Source of the DNA: Trichoderma breve
Lineage: Eukaryota; Ascomycota; Sordariomycetes; Hypocreales; Hypocreaceae
Assembly (NCBI RefSeq): GCF_028502605.1
Contig: NC_079237.1
Coordinates: forward strand, 2,914,001-2,978,000
Direction of reading: 5' to 3'
Length of the DNA: 64,000 nt
Made by a program: the position numbers and the translations under genes. The notes under the pieces were generated by a model that saw nothing but the letters and a program-made list of their open reading frames with translations, was not told where the DNA came from and searched no databases. Of the stretch, positions 38,701-50,791 are shown in pieces (positions within the stretch are counted from its first letter, which is position 1; every line of letters starts with the position of its first letter).

Positions 38701-39244
38701 CTCTTCGAGGGCATCCAACTTTCAATGTACTGTAGTACCCGTAGAGTCCGGAGACATGATCCCATCACCTGTCCGCGCGTTCGGGTCGCTGCTGCATGCT
38801 CAATGGGGACATCTACAGGCAATGTACGTACTGCCCTACGTAGGCTTGTAGGCTGTAGGGCCCTCTCGGGTGCATAATGTGGTGAGATGGGTAGATGCAG
38901 AACGGGCCAAAAAGAGGGTTGCACTGTCGGCTCACGCGCTATCGCATCGCATCGCAGAAGGCCATTCGCTGCACGCAGAAATGCGCCATGGCTACAAACT
39001 AGATGGCTCGATGCTATTCTTAGCTCTTGAAGGCGGCAGCCACATGTGCATGATGCAAGCTGAAGGAAACAGGTGACACTGGCACCTTATTGGCATCTTC
39101 AATCTCGTCAGGGCGGGCGAAGGAGAGGGCGGCTGCGTTTGGCCAGAAACACAGCCTGGCTGCGGTTGCGGTTCTCACCCAAGGCTTCATAAGCAAACCG
39201 TATCCATGCCCGTATCAAAAATCCCGACGGGACCTACTGTAAAG

Positions 39245-39286
39245 GTACAGGTACAGGCACAAGCACAAGCACAGGCACAAGTACAG
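39245..39286. repeat. Hexamer repeat G(T/C)ACA(G/A), seven units
   Basis: Seven contiguous 6-base units, GTACAG, GTACAG, GCACAA, GCACAA, GCACAG, GCACAA, GTACAG. This is a short imperfect minisatellite in a non-coding setting. Confidence 0.9.
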
Positions 39287-42200
39287 GCTTGTCCCGGCCA
39301 CGGCAAAAGGGGGCAGTCAGTCCCATCTGTTGCTTGGCATGCCGGTATCGTGGACTCCGGCTTGTAGGCTGTTAAATCCTCACTCAACCTTGAAGCATGT
39401 TTGACAAGATTGAAACACCAGCAGCAACTCGATCTCACCTGTCAGCACTTCTTTGCAAGTATATGTTTCAGAGTGCAAGGGAAACGTATTGCCAAATTAG
39501 GCAGTTACGCCAATGTCCAGCGTGTAGGGGTCAGATCAGCCACTGTGCATGCCAGGAGTAACACGGAACGCAGAGGACATCAAGGCGCGGATGACTGCCG
39601 CAGAGAAGGGGGCAGATGCTAGAACAGAGACGCCCCCATCATACTAGGAATCAGGGCACCCGGCTGATAGAATCTGCAGGTGATTAGCCCATGGGAAAAA
39701 CAAAATAAACAAGAGACACACCTTGACCCATCCATCGTGGGGGAGAGGGTTCCAGATTTCATGTACATGCTACGCTCTTGGCGTGTAGATTTTGTGGGCA
39801 AATCTTTCCGCAAGACATGCTTCGCCTATCATGCATCAAAGTAGTCTTTAGACAGTCGACCTCATTTTCTTCCTGTACACGTGCAATGAGTTGAAAGGCT
39901 CATATGGAGCTTCGGGGCCTCGCGCTCCGGCACTGTGTCGCCACCAAGGCGCTGTGGGCATACTCCACGTATATTTTCCATCCTTGTCGTCTTCACTCAG
40001 ACCTATCTTGGCCTCTTTTCAAACCCAAAGACATCGACTAATCGCAGTATCATGTGTGTCTTAAGCCGAGTCGTTTTCTTCGTGCATGCAATCGGGGTCT
40101 TGTCTGACAGCGACCCCTGCGTAGTACTAAGAGCGCTCCGTGCGCAAGACGGACCAAATCGGCTTGAACTGACTGACATGCTGCTGCTCATGCTGCTGCT
40201 GCTGACGTATTATTACTGCCATGCTCGATTGGGCAGATCAAATGACTAGCTTGACTCTGGCTAATGAGATAGCCGTCTTAGCACGAGGAGATCGCTAACC
40301 ATCCGTCGAAGGCTCCGGTTTAAGCAAGCCGGCGAGAAACTAGCAACAGAAAAAAAGGGAGAAATCATCAAATGGTAACTTAGCCGTCTTGCCAAGACCA
40401 ACAAGCAGGTTGCGGCCAGGCACGCCACGTCTGAAACATGGCAGACGGCAATACCCTGCGGCAACCCATTTGTCAAGCCAAATTTGTGCTCGTACTTGCT
40501 CTGACGCCGTACAAGGATATCATATGGCAGCAAGAGAGGCGTGACGGGGCATTGCTGATAACAAGCCCGGGGATACCCATGATGATACTGGTGACGATGC
40601 TAGCCTTGTCTAGAACGAGAGGATGCCCAAGGAATCTAGCCCAGATAGTCAACCGGGGTGCATAAGCGATACCACAAACTCCGGGTAACCTGTACGTTAG
40701 TTTGGGCCCCGGATGGGCAAAAAAAACGCTCCCTTAATCTTGCCATTCACACATGCCCACCACCAGGTCTTCACCTTTTGTCACCCAACCCAACAGCAAC
40801 CAAGCCTTCTATACACTATTAGGCCGGTTGCGCTGCTCCGCACTCGCTGCTGAATCATTGCGTCTCGGGACTCTGGGTCTGCCTGACTCTGTATGGGGTG
40901 AGATATAGGCATGCTCCATCTCGTGGCTTGTCCGGCATCTCACCCTTCTCGATTAACTTCACCACCACGTCCTCAACATCAGCATCAGCAACAGCAACAA
41001 GTAAATCAGGCTTGAACCAAGGGAGACTTAGAAAAAAAAGTGCTCTGCGGCCCCGCTCAGTAGTGCCACACCATTGTTGCACTGGCACCACGTTAGGGTT
41101 ATTTCTATATTTAGGTGCACTACCGAAGGTTTTGTCGAAGCTCTCTCAGCCAGTTGCGGAGCAGACTCGCCGCTGCGGCAAAAGAAGACATGCAGGTTGG
41201 AAGTGCATACAAGTTGGCCCATTTTCCCTCTGGCAAATCAGCTCATCCCAGCCTTCGAAGGTGTTTCGTCATAATTTGGAATTTGCTAGCCGGTGCATCT
41301 CCCCCGCTTTGCATTTTAGTATTGTTCATAGGGAGAGTAGTCAATACACGGCCATCAAGTTGGTGGACGTCGAGGGCGAAGAAGTAAAGTGAAGAAAGAA
41401 AGACAGCCAGGGGGCTGACAATTCCCCCGCAAAGAGCAATGGATTGCCTGGTGTTGGCCGAAGCTCTCGGCCGATCATAGACGATCTCATCAGGAACCGA
41501 CATTGACCTTGCAGTGACATAACAGGAACGCGCGGGCGGAATGTTCGGCGCTCTGTGCCTGTATGTGCATGATGCCAAACCCATCGCTGTTAGTACCGGG
41601 TCGCTTAGAGGCTTTCATGAGGCTGCAATCATACACAGTGCTTCCAACAGTAAGGGTTTGCTGCAATGCCTAACGCACACAAGCCGCGTCAGAACCAAAA
41701 TCAGAGCTATCGGACCGTCTGTGAGTGATCACCTGTTCATTCGTTGATGCTCTGAACTTCTCATCGAGGTGTACGTGCATGATAGACGGTGGTTCGCTAA
41801 AAGGCTGCATGGACATCCGGATATATGTCATCTCATTGTATATCCGCCCAGCGTACGGAATACCCCAAGTGTATCCAAGCCGGTGGTATAATAGAACAGA
41901 AGTAATCGAGCTTTGCTTAGCCGGCGGCGGTGCGGCGGACCCGGGCCAAGGGGCTCGCACATTCTTGCAGTCTCTCGTTATGCGACCTATGACCAGGAGA
42001 TACCTAAATGATGATGGCTGACCCATTGATATCCCGCACCTTGGCCTCACATCACACAGATCACTGTGCATGCGCATGTAGACCATCATGCATTGCATCG
42101 ACCTACTTCTTCAACCCTGCAGGGTAGCATAAGCCAACCAGCGTCGACAAAAGCAGTACATGGCCCTCGCGAGAAACCAAACTATCGAAAAGGCTGTGCG

Positions 42201-45200
42201 AGCACCAGTAACAACTTTGTTGTCTTTTGTGGCGTTCCGTGAGGTTCCCTTCCTATTCTCACCGCTCCATGTCGTGGACCGTTGCCAAGCGAGCTGAAGC
42301 ATCTTCTGATAGGATTCCCCAAATGCACGCTCCCGCCCAGTCGTCAGACAATGACCGCATTCCCCAAGCCAAATGATTGGGGAGGCGGATCTAGTTGCAG
42401 CGGCCACATTCCCATCCTTCCGGCTATCGCACAGGTACGTAATGGGACACTCTTGTCACGGTACAAGTGCTGGCGGGCGGCAACACAATCTGAAATCTCA
42501 ACATCCACCTCCTCTGTCCAAGTGAACAGTGTGCTCCCTGTGGGGGAGGAGAAACGTAGGACAGCGAGGGCACGTGTCCATGTTGCGTTTAATAAGCACT
42601 TATGGTTATAGTATCACTTTGAGTCTCATTTCGGAGATCTAGAATCTTGTCCCAGCCTTAGTCGGGTAAATCGTGATGCTGCTAGGTCGAGGGCGAAAAT
42701 GTGAGCCCCATAGACTTGATTCGAGGGAAGAAAGAGGAAAAGGCCGGTGTGATGCCCAGCGAGACTTTTCCATATTCGAACAGCACAAGCCCACGCCCGG
42801 ATATCGGCTACCCAAAGCCGCAAAATCAGGCTGGGGAGCTTTGCCATTCTCTTGTCGTCGCTCGGTCGCCCTGCCACTCTGTCGTACCGATTTTGTGAGC
42901 TTCGGTACAGCATGCAGCGAGATATCTTTAGCAACAAACCAATAGGTGTCCCTTCATTGGACATCGCTTTGCCCATTAGCGCACACGTGTCGCTGCAAAG
43001 TGAAGGATTGCCGAGACACAATGTGTGAGTCGTTCTCTCGGTGGCGAGCCATGAAACGTTGCAGTTCTCCTCTTTTCTTTTGACTGCAAACTACTTTGTC
43101 CTCTCGCCCTTTTCCCTTAATCCTCCTCCAAATTTCCCTTGCTTCTGGCTCGTTGGGTCGGCTGTGGCTTTGCCTCTTTTTTTCTTCTTTCGGCCCGCTG
43201 GCCTTGGCGGAAGTAAGTATGAGGAGCTTTTCGCTAGCCTCAATTAGCCCTTGCCGCGATCCTTCAACAGTCTCAGGGTACAGAGCCCGTACCCCAGTAT
43301 TACTCCGTTTGCTCACTGCCACCATTCCACGCACAGCGGAATTTTATCATGGTGCTTAATTGTTCCTCTTAGCAGCGTTATAGTGCGTTCATCATTGAAG
43401 GAAAGGGAAAAGTCGCAAACGCTTATTTGGAGCACGACCAGCCGACGTCATTCCAAATTGTCACAAGCCTCGATAGGTTTTGGGAGCCTCGGCGCTTTCC
43501 AGCCCCAGTGGTCCTCTTTTCTTCTTCTTTTTTTCTTCCTCTTCCGCGCATAAGATTAAGGATCTCCGGTAGCCAAACTTTATACCGGTGTCCGCATAAA
43601 AGCTATCGAGTATTACTCCGTAGCCCTCAATCTGACAGCATAGTAAACGACTCCGGTAAAAAGGACTTCTGTGGTGTTTCATGCATAGTGAGGTAGGGCT
43701 GTGTCAGTTGCAACGAGGATGGCTTCTCACTGTCAAAATCCGTCCCCATCGTATCGCATGCCTCCTTCAGATGCAACCCGGTAGTCCGGAAATACATCCT
43801 GTGGCGCGTCAAAGCTGGTCTTGGCACTCGCAGTAAAGGTGCAGTCAAAAGTACCTACTTGACTTGCACAGCCTGGTTGCCGTCTGACTCGCTGTGTCGC
43901 CATCTGACCCCCAATGCCAATAGACATTGATATTTTGCGGCTAACCATCTATTATCGCCGCAAAGTACTCGGTGGGCAATAAGCACTGAGAGAGTCTGTT
44001 AGTGCCATGCAAATCTGAGCATCTCCCACTTGGCGGACAAATTACCCTATACATCTGCGAGTAGTGGGCGAAAGTGGTAGGATTGACAACATCAAACAGT
44101 GGCTCGCATCGTGAGGCCAACGATGGCGAAACATGTTACGCCAAAGACTTGCCCCTAAAAAAATAATTGCCTGGTACGGCCTCAAGGCGGGTCGCTGCGT
44201 CTCCCCCCAGCGGACCTGGTTGGTGATGATGACTTGAGCGCATTCGTAATTGTTATGATATCCAATGATACAGGTGAAGCAGCACCTGAGTAGATCGTCA
44301 CAAATCTCCTGCATTGATTACGGCAGCAGAATTGGGAGATTGCAGATGCCACCGTCCCTAATAATGGAAACATCCAATAGGGCAACAAGTTTCGAATAAC
44401 ACGAGCATCTCCCTTCCATCCTTGTGAGCATTTTGCAGCACAGCTTTCGCCAGTCTGACTAAACTGTGGCTGATGAGACTGGTTGAATACACCGAACGGT
44501 CGGTCCAAATAGGGGCGGCCATGTTACTGGCGCGGAGAACGGGTTGATGCAGCCCCAGAGGCCATTTTAGGACACGAGGTTTTAGAATCTCCTTCGCGCC
44601 CACGATAATCTCGCTATAAATTAGATCTATACCTGTTCCTGAACGTTTTGGTAGCAACCCTGGGTATCCCCTGGGATTTGCTCGGGTCTTTGCTCGGGGC
44701 CTCGGGTGGGCCCATGAAACGTGGTTTTTCTTCTTTCCTTTCTTTCAGCTCGGGGTGGCTTTGAAAGCATGAAGCTCGGATATCCAGTCGTTTCGAGTGT
44801 ATGTATCATCGTATGACTTGAATGCTGTCTAATAATACTTCAAAGTACGAAATAGTAATAAGAGCCGTGTTGATAATAATAGCAGCCCGTATTAACACCA
44901 TACACAACGTTGAGCTCATCACTGCTGCACGGAATAAGGCGCAGCGACGTGCATTCATGAACGTTATGCCTTGTGCCAGATCAAGGAGCGTCTCGCCGTG
45001 CACTCCATAGTATGGGTCTGCGGATGCTCTCACCAACGTGCTTGTAGAGTGATGATACTGCTTTTCGTCGGTTGAAGATTGCATGGTACTGTAGCAGTAG
45101 ACGTCATAGAAGTAGAGAGCAGTGCATAGTACCGCATGGGGTGGTGCATCGGATGCCACGTGCCCCCTTTACCAGCAGAGCCATCTGCCGGGATGCTACT

Positions 45201-46131
45201 TGAGGAATGAGACCAGCCCACAATATTCGTCACAAAAAGCTGAGAAATGCATCATTAACCACTCGACTGGATTATGAAATGTTGACCCGGAAATCTTCTT
45301 GACCTGACGGTGTCTAAATCGAGACTGATAAAAATGGAGCTCCGGCATTGAGCATATGGCTGGTGCGTTTGCGCCGATGGCTAACACCGTGCCCCGGTAC
45401 CAGATTCCCTTGGGGTATCAATTTTGGAATATGAGAGAGATTGGTTGCAGAAAGATTCCAAGGACTGATCGTTGGCTGCCTCCGTCGTGAATCTCTTTTC
45501 TGGACCCTTAATGCGTCTGTCTTTGCTCAGCAGGGGCTGCGGATGAAGAGCCGAGCCTCTCAGCCTAGCCTCCATCCGGAGCGTGTTTTCAGGGCCCAGG
45601 GTTGTTGCTGCTTCTTGGCCTGCCGTGACAAGTTTTTGCGCGACCAAGCGCGATGCCAAGCTAAGAAGGCATCCTAACTGCTGAAGGAAGAGTGCGGCCT
45701 CGTATCTTTGAATAGTGAGACGATTAGACAGCGCCCAAGGCTGTCGCTCATTTCCTGCAGATCAGGAACGCGCTCGATCACGGCGGGGCCAGGTGAGGAG
45801 CGTGGCTGAGATGTCATGCAATTATGCTAGCAAGGCCAGCCAACCACATTGACGCTCGTACGGGTAAGTAACCTATTCAGGATGGCAAGCTGGGGGAGTC
45901 GCTGAATGACTCGATGCGGCTGTTTCTTGTCATTATCCTAGGGGCCAGCCTGCCACTCAATGAGAAGCGCTCCGCAAGCGCGAATGCCTTCCGCTTTTGT
46001 TTGTCCGCTTGCTTGTCTGTCTCTGCTGCCCGGCATGAATACCGTACAGGCTCAAGCATTCAATGCCGTGGGCATGGGGCGCGCGGAGCTGGGGATTACC
46101 CTTTGACAGGACTTGGGACGGAGAGTACTTG

Positions 46132-46604
46132 TACGGAGTACATGAGCTCCATACGGCCGCTCCATAGCATCGCTCGGCCGATAGCTGTACCTGTACAAGT
46201 GTCAACTGGCGCGGCTGCCGATATCCGCGGTAGGATCTGCATGCAACAGGCCCTGTTCGCATATTGGAGGGGATGTACGGAGTAGCACTGCTCCATTGTT
46301 GTATATGCCTGTACAAGTAGCAAGACGGCCGCTAAGTTCTGACTGGCTTCTCGAAGACGAGGATTCGCGGATCAGCAGCGTCAGCCAAAGGACACATGTC
46401 GATGCAAGGTTCTGTTCTAATTCTGCTTACTCGTACTGGCTAGTGCTCGCACAGGCAGAAAAACTGATGCAGAGATCCAAGCGGGAGAGTTTTTCCGGCT
46501 CAGGGTTCCCGTTTGATTAGGTAGATAGGCGAGGCCGCAGGATAATCACCGTCACTGGACGGTACGGATACAAGTGGGCGCCTGGCAGTTGAGAATACTC
46601 CGTA
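46132..46604. repeat. Cluster of three TACGGAGTA words
   Basis: Exact copies at 46132-46140 and 46276-46284 (plus) and 46596-46604 (as TACTCCGTA). Other copies in the window are at 5658, 5665, 31691 and 43614. Confidence 0.9.
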
Positions 46605-47881
46605 GCACGAGGGCACGAGGGCACTTTCGTAACGTTAACCCGGCAAGGAGCGCACTGACCAGAGGCGTTTGAGATCACAAAGTATTATGAAGCAGCTGAG
46701 CGAGCTTCGCCTCAACGCCTCCAAGCCAAACAGACGCCGGCCGCTTGGGTAAGACCGAGCGTGGCGCGCCGGCGTTCAAACAGCGGTTGTGGCCGCAGGA
46801 CGGAGATGTTGGCGCGAGCAAGCAAGCCGCTACCAGCACTTCACTTCATACACAGGACCAGCACCAGCACCATCCCGGACCCAGCTCCCACTCACTCCCT
46901 CTCCCACTCCCACTGCCGGGGTCTCCTGGCCAAACAGATGCTGTCCGGTCTTGTCTGCTCGGAACCGACTGTGGAAGCGTGGAGCGTATTGCCCAACTTG
47001 GACGTAACTTGGATGACAGGGAACATTCAATGCATCAATTGAGCGACATACGAATAAAGGAGCAGCGAAAGGAGTCTGCAACAGGAATGCAGCCGGATAC
47101 TCCGTCGCTCGATTCTTGTCCATCAACATTTGTCCAGCCAAGCCGGTGCCGAAGCCTCCGTGGCGGCCATGCCTGAGCAGCCGGGGCAAAGCGTGGAAGC
47201 CAAGGTACTGACGATAAATAATGGAAACTTGACTTTCGGGCATGGCTCCAGTCTTTGGGTGGATACGTCGAGCGCTAATCGCTGGAACATGCCGTTTTCT
47301 GCAGCATCTGCCGCGGTGAGGTGAGCAGTGCTGAGTATACCGGTAGTGTTAAAGTGGTAAATGGTGGTAAAATGAAATACTCAGGCCAACGTGGGTATGA
47401 GGCTGCAATATGCAGTTGGTTGAGGCACAAGATAGAGGCATTGAAGCTGGTGATATCAATTCATTTGGGTGGTGATGCTGCTCGCTCCCAAGTTGGCATG
47501 CTGGGACCTTATGCGGGCTCTTGGCAGCAGCACCGGCGGCACAGTGTGGATGGCCGCTTTCCCGAAATGGCTATTGGAGGCTGCGTGACGTCGTGCCTGC
47601 CAGAGCGGCTTGAGCAGTCGACATGGAAAGAGGCCAGGTCCGGGCGATGCCAAGATTAGTACAGGTACAGCCCGTGCTTGTACATGAGCATTTCTTTGCA
47701 CGGCACTTTGCTGCGATTGCCGCACACAGATGCACACGCACATGTACGAGTACACCGTCTGCCTGCCGAGACCTTGTCCAGGTACAAACGGGTATAGCAT
47801 TGGGGCCTGGTTCCATGTTCTCTTGCACTTCTCGCGCTTGCAAGGGCCAAAGTGCAGGTGCTATGTAGACTAGAGGCTGCA

Positions 47882-47927
47882 GGTGCAGGTGCAGGTGCAG
47901 GTGCGGGTTCAGGTGCAGGCAGGTGCA
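47882..47927. repeat. GGTGCA hexamer repeat
   Basis: Six units (three exact GGTGCA, then GGTGCG, GGTTCA and GGTGCA), a four-base interruption, then a seventh GGTGCA. It lies in the gene desert. Confidence 0.9.
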
Positions 47928-49939
47928 GGGCCCGGGACAAACAACCTCGACCGTGACGACAAATCCACCGCCCAGCACAGTACGGACAGCCCATTGGTGG
48001 ACGGTGCCCAGCCTCTGGTCTGGCGTCTGGTGGGTGCATCTCATCTTGGAAGCCGCCGACTTAAGCTCCCGAAAACTTTTCGGCTAAGCACTACAAGTAC
48101 TAGCACCGAGATAATGGCGCCATGTCTGGTAGATGAACTCTGGGCTACGGTTGATGGTGCCTAAGATGCTTTTTTCAGCTCTTTTGCCATTGCCCATTCG
48201 GCGAAAATCATGGGAGGCGAATATCGTGAAACTCAAATCAACTGCTTGACGTTTGACTCTGTCCTTGCATGTGCTACCTAACCTTATGGTATGTACCGTC
48301 TCTGAGTGCTGTCTGAGTGTTGCGTCTGTGTTTTGACTTGCTGTCTTGCTTGGTGGCCGTTGATAGTAGAAGACTATTGGCATAGCGCGGCCACTTGCCA
48401 GCTCCTTTTCGAAGAGTCTGGGCGCACAAAAACCTTGAGGACCATACAGTAGTCGACTGGTGAACAAGATAATTCCGTTGCCCCGCGGCGCCGACTCTTC
48501 CCACGATGTGCTGGCACGACCACCGGCCAACCAAGCATCTGACGCTCGCCTGATGGCCTCCGAACCGCGCAGCTGTTTCACCCTGACTAGACAAGACATG
48601 GGGCCTAAAGCTGTCGGGTGCCATAGCCCAGGAGGCAAGGGTCTGGTAAGAAAAAGCGACGACGACGGGCAGCAGGCCCTCAGTTCCGGCTGCGAGTCGC
48701 TACTGGACTGGCAGCAGAACTACTGCGGTAGCACTCGGTAGCCCGAGCTTGTCTGGTCTGGCTTGGTGCCGTCCCCCACACGCAAAAAGCACTTGACCCT
48801 TGTCGCAACCAAGCCGACGGCTCGCCCCAGTTGTTATTTTTACTTCCTTCTGGTGCGCGGGCATCGTGCCATGTGCGTCATGCCTCTTGGGAGCTGTGTG
48901 TCTGAGCAGCCAAGCCTCAGAGCCGTCACACCCCTAGCGCCGAGATGCTGAGCTATGCTCTGCTGGGCATCATCATCAATCATCCATCACCCGCCCCCCC
49001 TCTCCACCAGCAGCGGTGCCTCTGTCTATGCGGTGCTGTGCTGTGCTGTGCTGGTGCTGTGCCCAGCCCTCTTCTGCCGCCCTCTGCCGCCCGTCTGCTG
49101 TCGTCTCGTTTGGTGTGGTTTGGTTTTGGTCTCGTCATGGTTTCCTTTGGCATGTTGCCCGTTTGGATTGGACGCACCGCAGGGCTCGGTCTGGTTTCGG
49201 CGCTTTGGTGTGTGTGGGCGACTTTTGCAACAGGTTGAAAAATTGTATGGATGGAATATCATGGCGTAGCTGTATCAAACCATGGTGATGTTTTCTTTGA
49301 CGAGTGTAACCAGACGAGAGTAGACTGCAATGTTCTTTGATGGCATCAAATTTGTTTCTGCTCACCTCAACGAGATCAATTCAAGGTTATCAAGGTGTAG
49401 TAGCTTAGAGTAGGGCGTGAAGGTTCACATCAAGGTTGTGCCGCCAAAACTGACTGACACTTGCAAGACAACCGCAGCACAAACAGCGCCCCCACTGACA
49501 CTGCTAACTGACCTGAGGGCCGAGTCGCACAGCGCGTGGCACCCCCTTGCACCCCCCAGTCGCGGGACATGGCCGCTGGAGGGGCCCTTTTGCAAAAGTA
49601 GCCCCAGGTAGCCGCAGTGGTACCTGCTCTCCTGTCGAGGCTAGGCCGGACCCCTAGCTGCCCCCCTCGGCGGACCAACAGGGCTCCGTTAGCACCCAGA
49701 CCGGAAGGATCTAGCACCACAGGTTCGGCGAGGGTCAGGCAAGTCAGGGTAAGACTACCTTGGGTGACCGGCCGGTACCTGGACGCGCTGTAAATGCATG
49801 GCTGGCTGTGTGGCTGTAGGGGCTTACAGTATGTTCCCTCCACCTGTGCAGTCTGTTGGCAACAGCAGCAGCCAGTATTTAAAAATCCCAGTCCCCCATC
49901 TGCCTCCCCTCTCCTTCTCCCCTGGTCCACACTCCAAAT

Positions 49940-50791
49940 CATCTACACTCAACGTTCGCTCTCCCACATTCGCTCTCCCAAACTTTACTCTCTAGGAAGT
50001 CCTCGTTGACTCCTGTCATTCGCTTTACCGGTGCTCGTTTTCTTTTTGATCCTCCTTCAACCGCCACTCCGTCGCAACCTTCCATCCGCCGACTCCGCCA
50101 GAACTCTATTATCCCGAAGTCAAAGATCCAACGACAACTACCTTTTGCACGGAACACATCGCCTTGCTATAGCTACGCTAAAAGCAAATATCCAAGAGGC
50201 TTCGAATCGCGCAAAGGATTCGAAAGGACTAGCAGCTTCGCTACGGTTTCAAGTCTATCCAGGACCGAAATCCAAGTCGCCGTCAATGTCTATCTAAAAG
50301 AACATCATCTTCACACCACCACAATCGCTTTCCCACAATCGCTACCAACAAAGAAAATTTATAAAACCAAATTATAAAAAAAGAACGCTTTTTACGACCA
50401 AAACTACTTGCTATTTAATTCGAGGTTAGGGAGAGGTAATTCAATACGCCATATTCGATCGCTACGTTTTTTCAAGAGAAGAGGAATATATATATCCGCG
50501 GGTATATATATATCGTCAAACCATTTTAGGAAAAAGAGAAACAGAACAAAAGGGATACAGCACAAACGTCTTGTGCATACCAGCTGCATTCGAGCCAACA
50601 CTTGATTCAAGCATTCACCGGGACATCCGTATAAGTCAATAAGCACGACACTCACTCGTCGTCCAAGCACAGCAATTTTTAGCTGTGTTTTGTTTCATGT
50701 ATGTGCCTTCATGACGTCTTCCAGTTGATCCATTTACTGACAGCTTCCAGCGGCTCGTCCACAAATTTCCACGCTTTTTCAATCATCAACA
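49940..50791 (+). promoter_or_regulatory. Probable long leader of the Zn2Cys6 gene
   Basis: A dense C/T-rich stretch (about 49,900-50,000) of the kind that precedes fungal transcription starts is followed by about 800 bases without a supported gene before the ATG at 50,792. The interval contains an SacII-type CCGCGG core at 50,496-50,501 flanked by (TA)n arms. Long leaders are common in genes for fungal regulators. The transcription start is inferred only. Confidence 0.4.

Larger units (their letters stand above)
35726..50791. other. Gene desert, about 15 kb
   Basis: No open frame here resembles a known family and none is joined convincingly by introns. The first part (35.7-37.6 kb) is AT-rich with purine runs (36,112-36,143) and T runs. 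From 38 to 50 kb base composition is more even, with short simple repeats (39,245-39,286; 47,882-47,927; about 49,035-49,060), CTG runs near 40,178-40,205, and four exact TACGGAGTA words (either strand). The final 850 bases before 50,792 look like the leader of the transcription factor gene. No transposon-encoded protein could be read. It may be repeat-derived but decayed, or may hold noncoding transcripts. Confidence 0.5.

Noticed and set aside
48084..48638. 184-codon minus-strand frame in the desert
   Set aside because: No recognisable motif or intron partner, and composition like its non-coding surroundings.
49430..49942. 170-codon minus-strand frame
   Set aside because: A GC-rich stretch with few stops by chance; no family features, and it overlaps the probable promoter of the transcription factor gene.
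50006..50377. 123-codon frame in the transcription factor leader
   Set aside because: It begins with TTG, has no family resemblance and is best treated as leader sequence.
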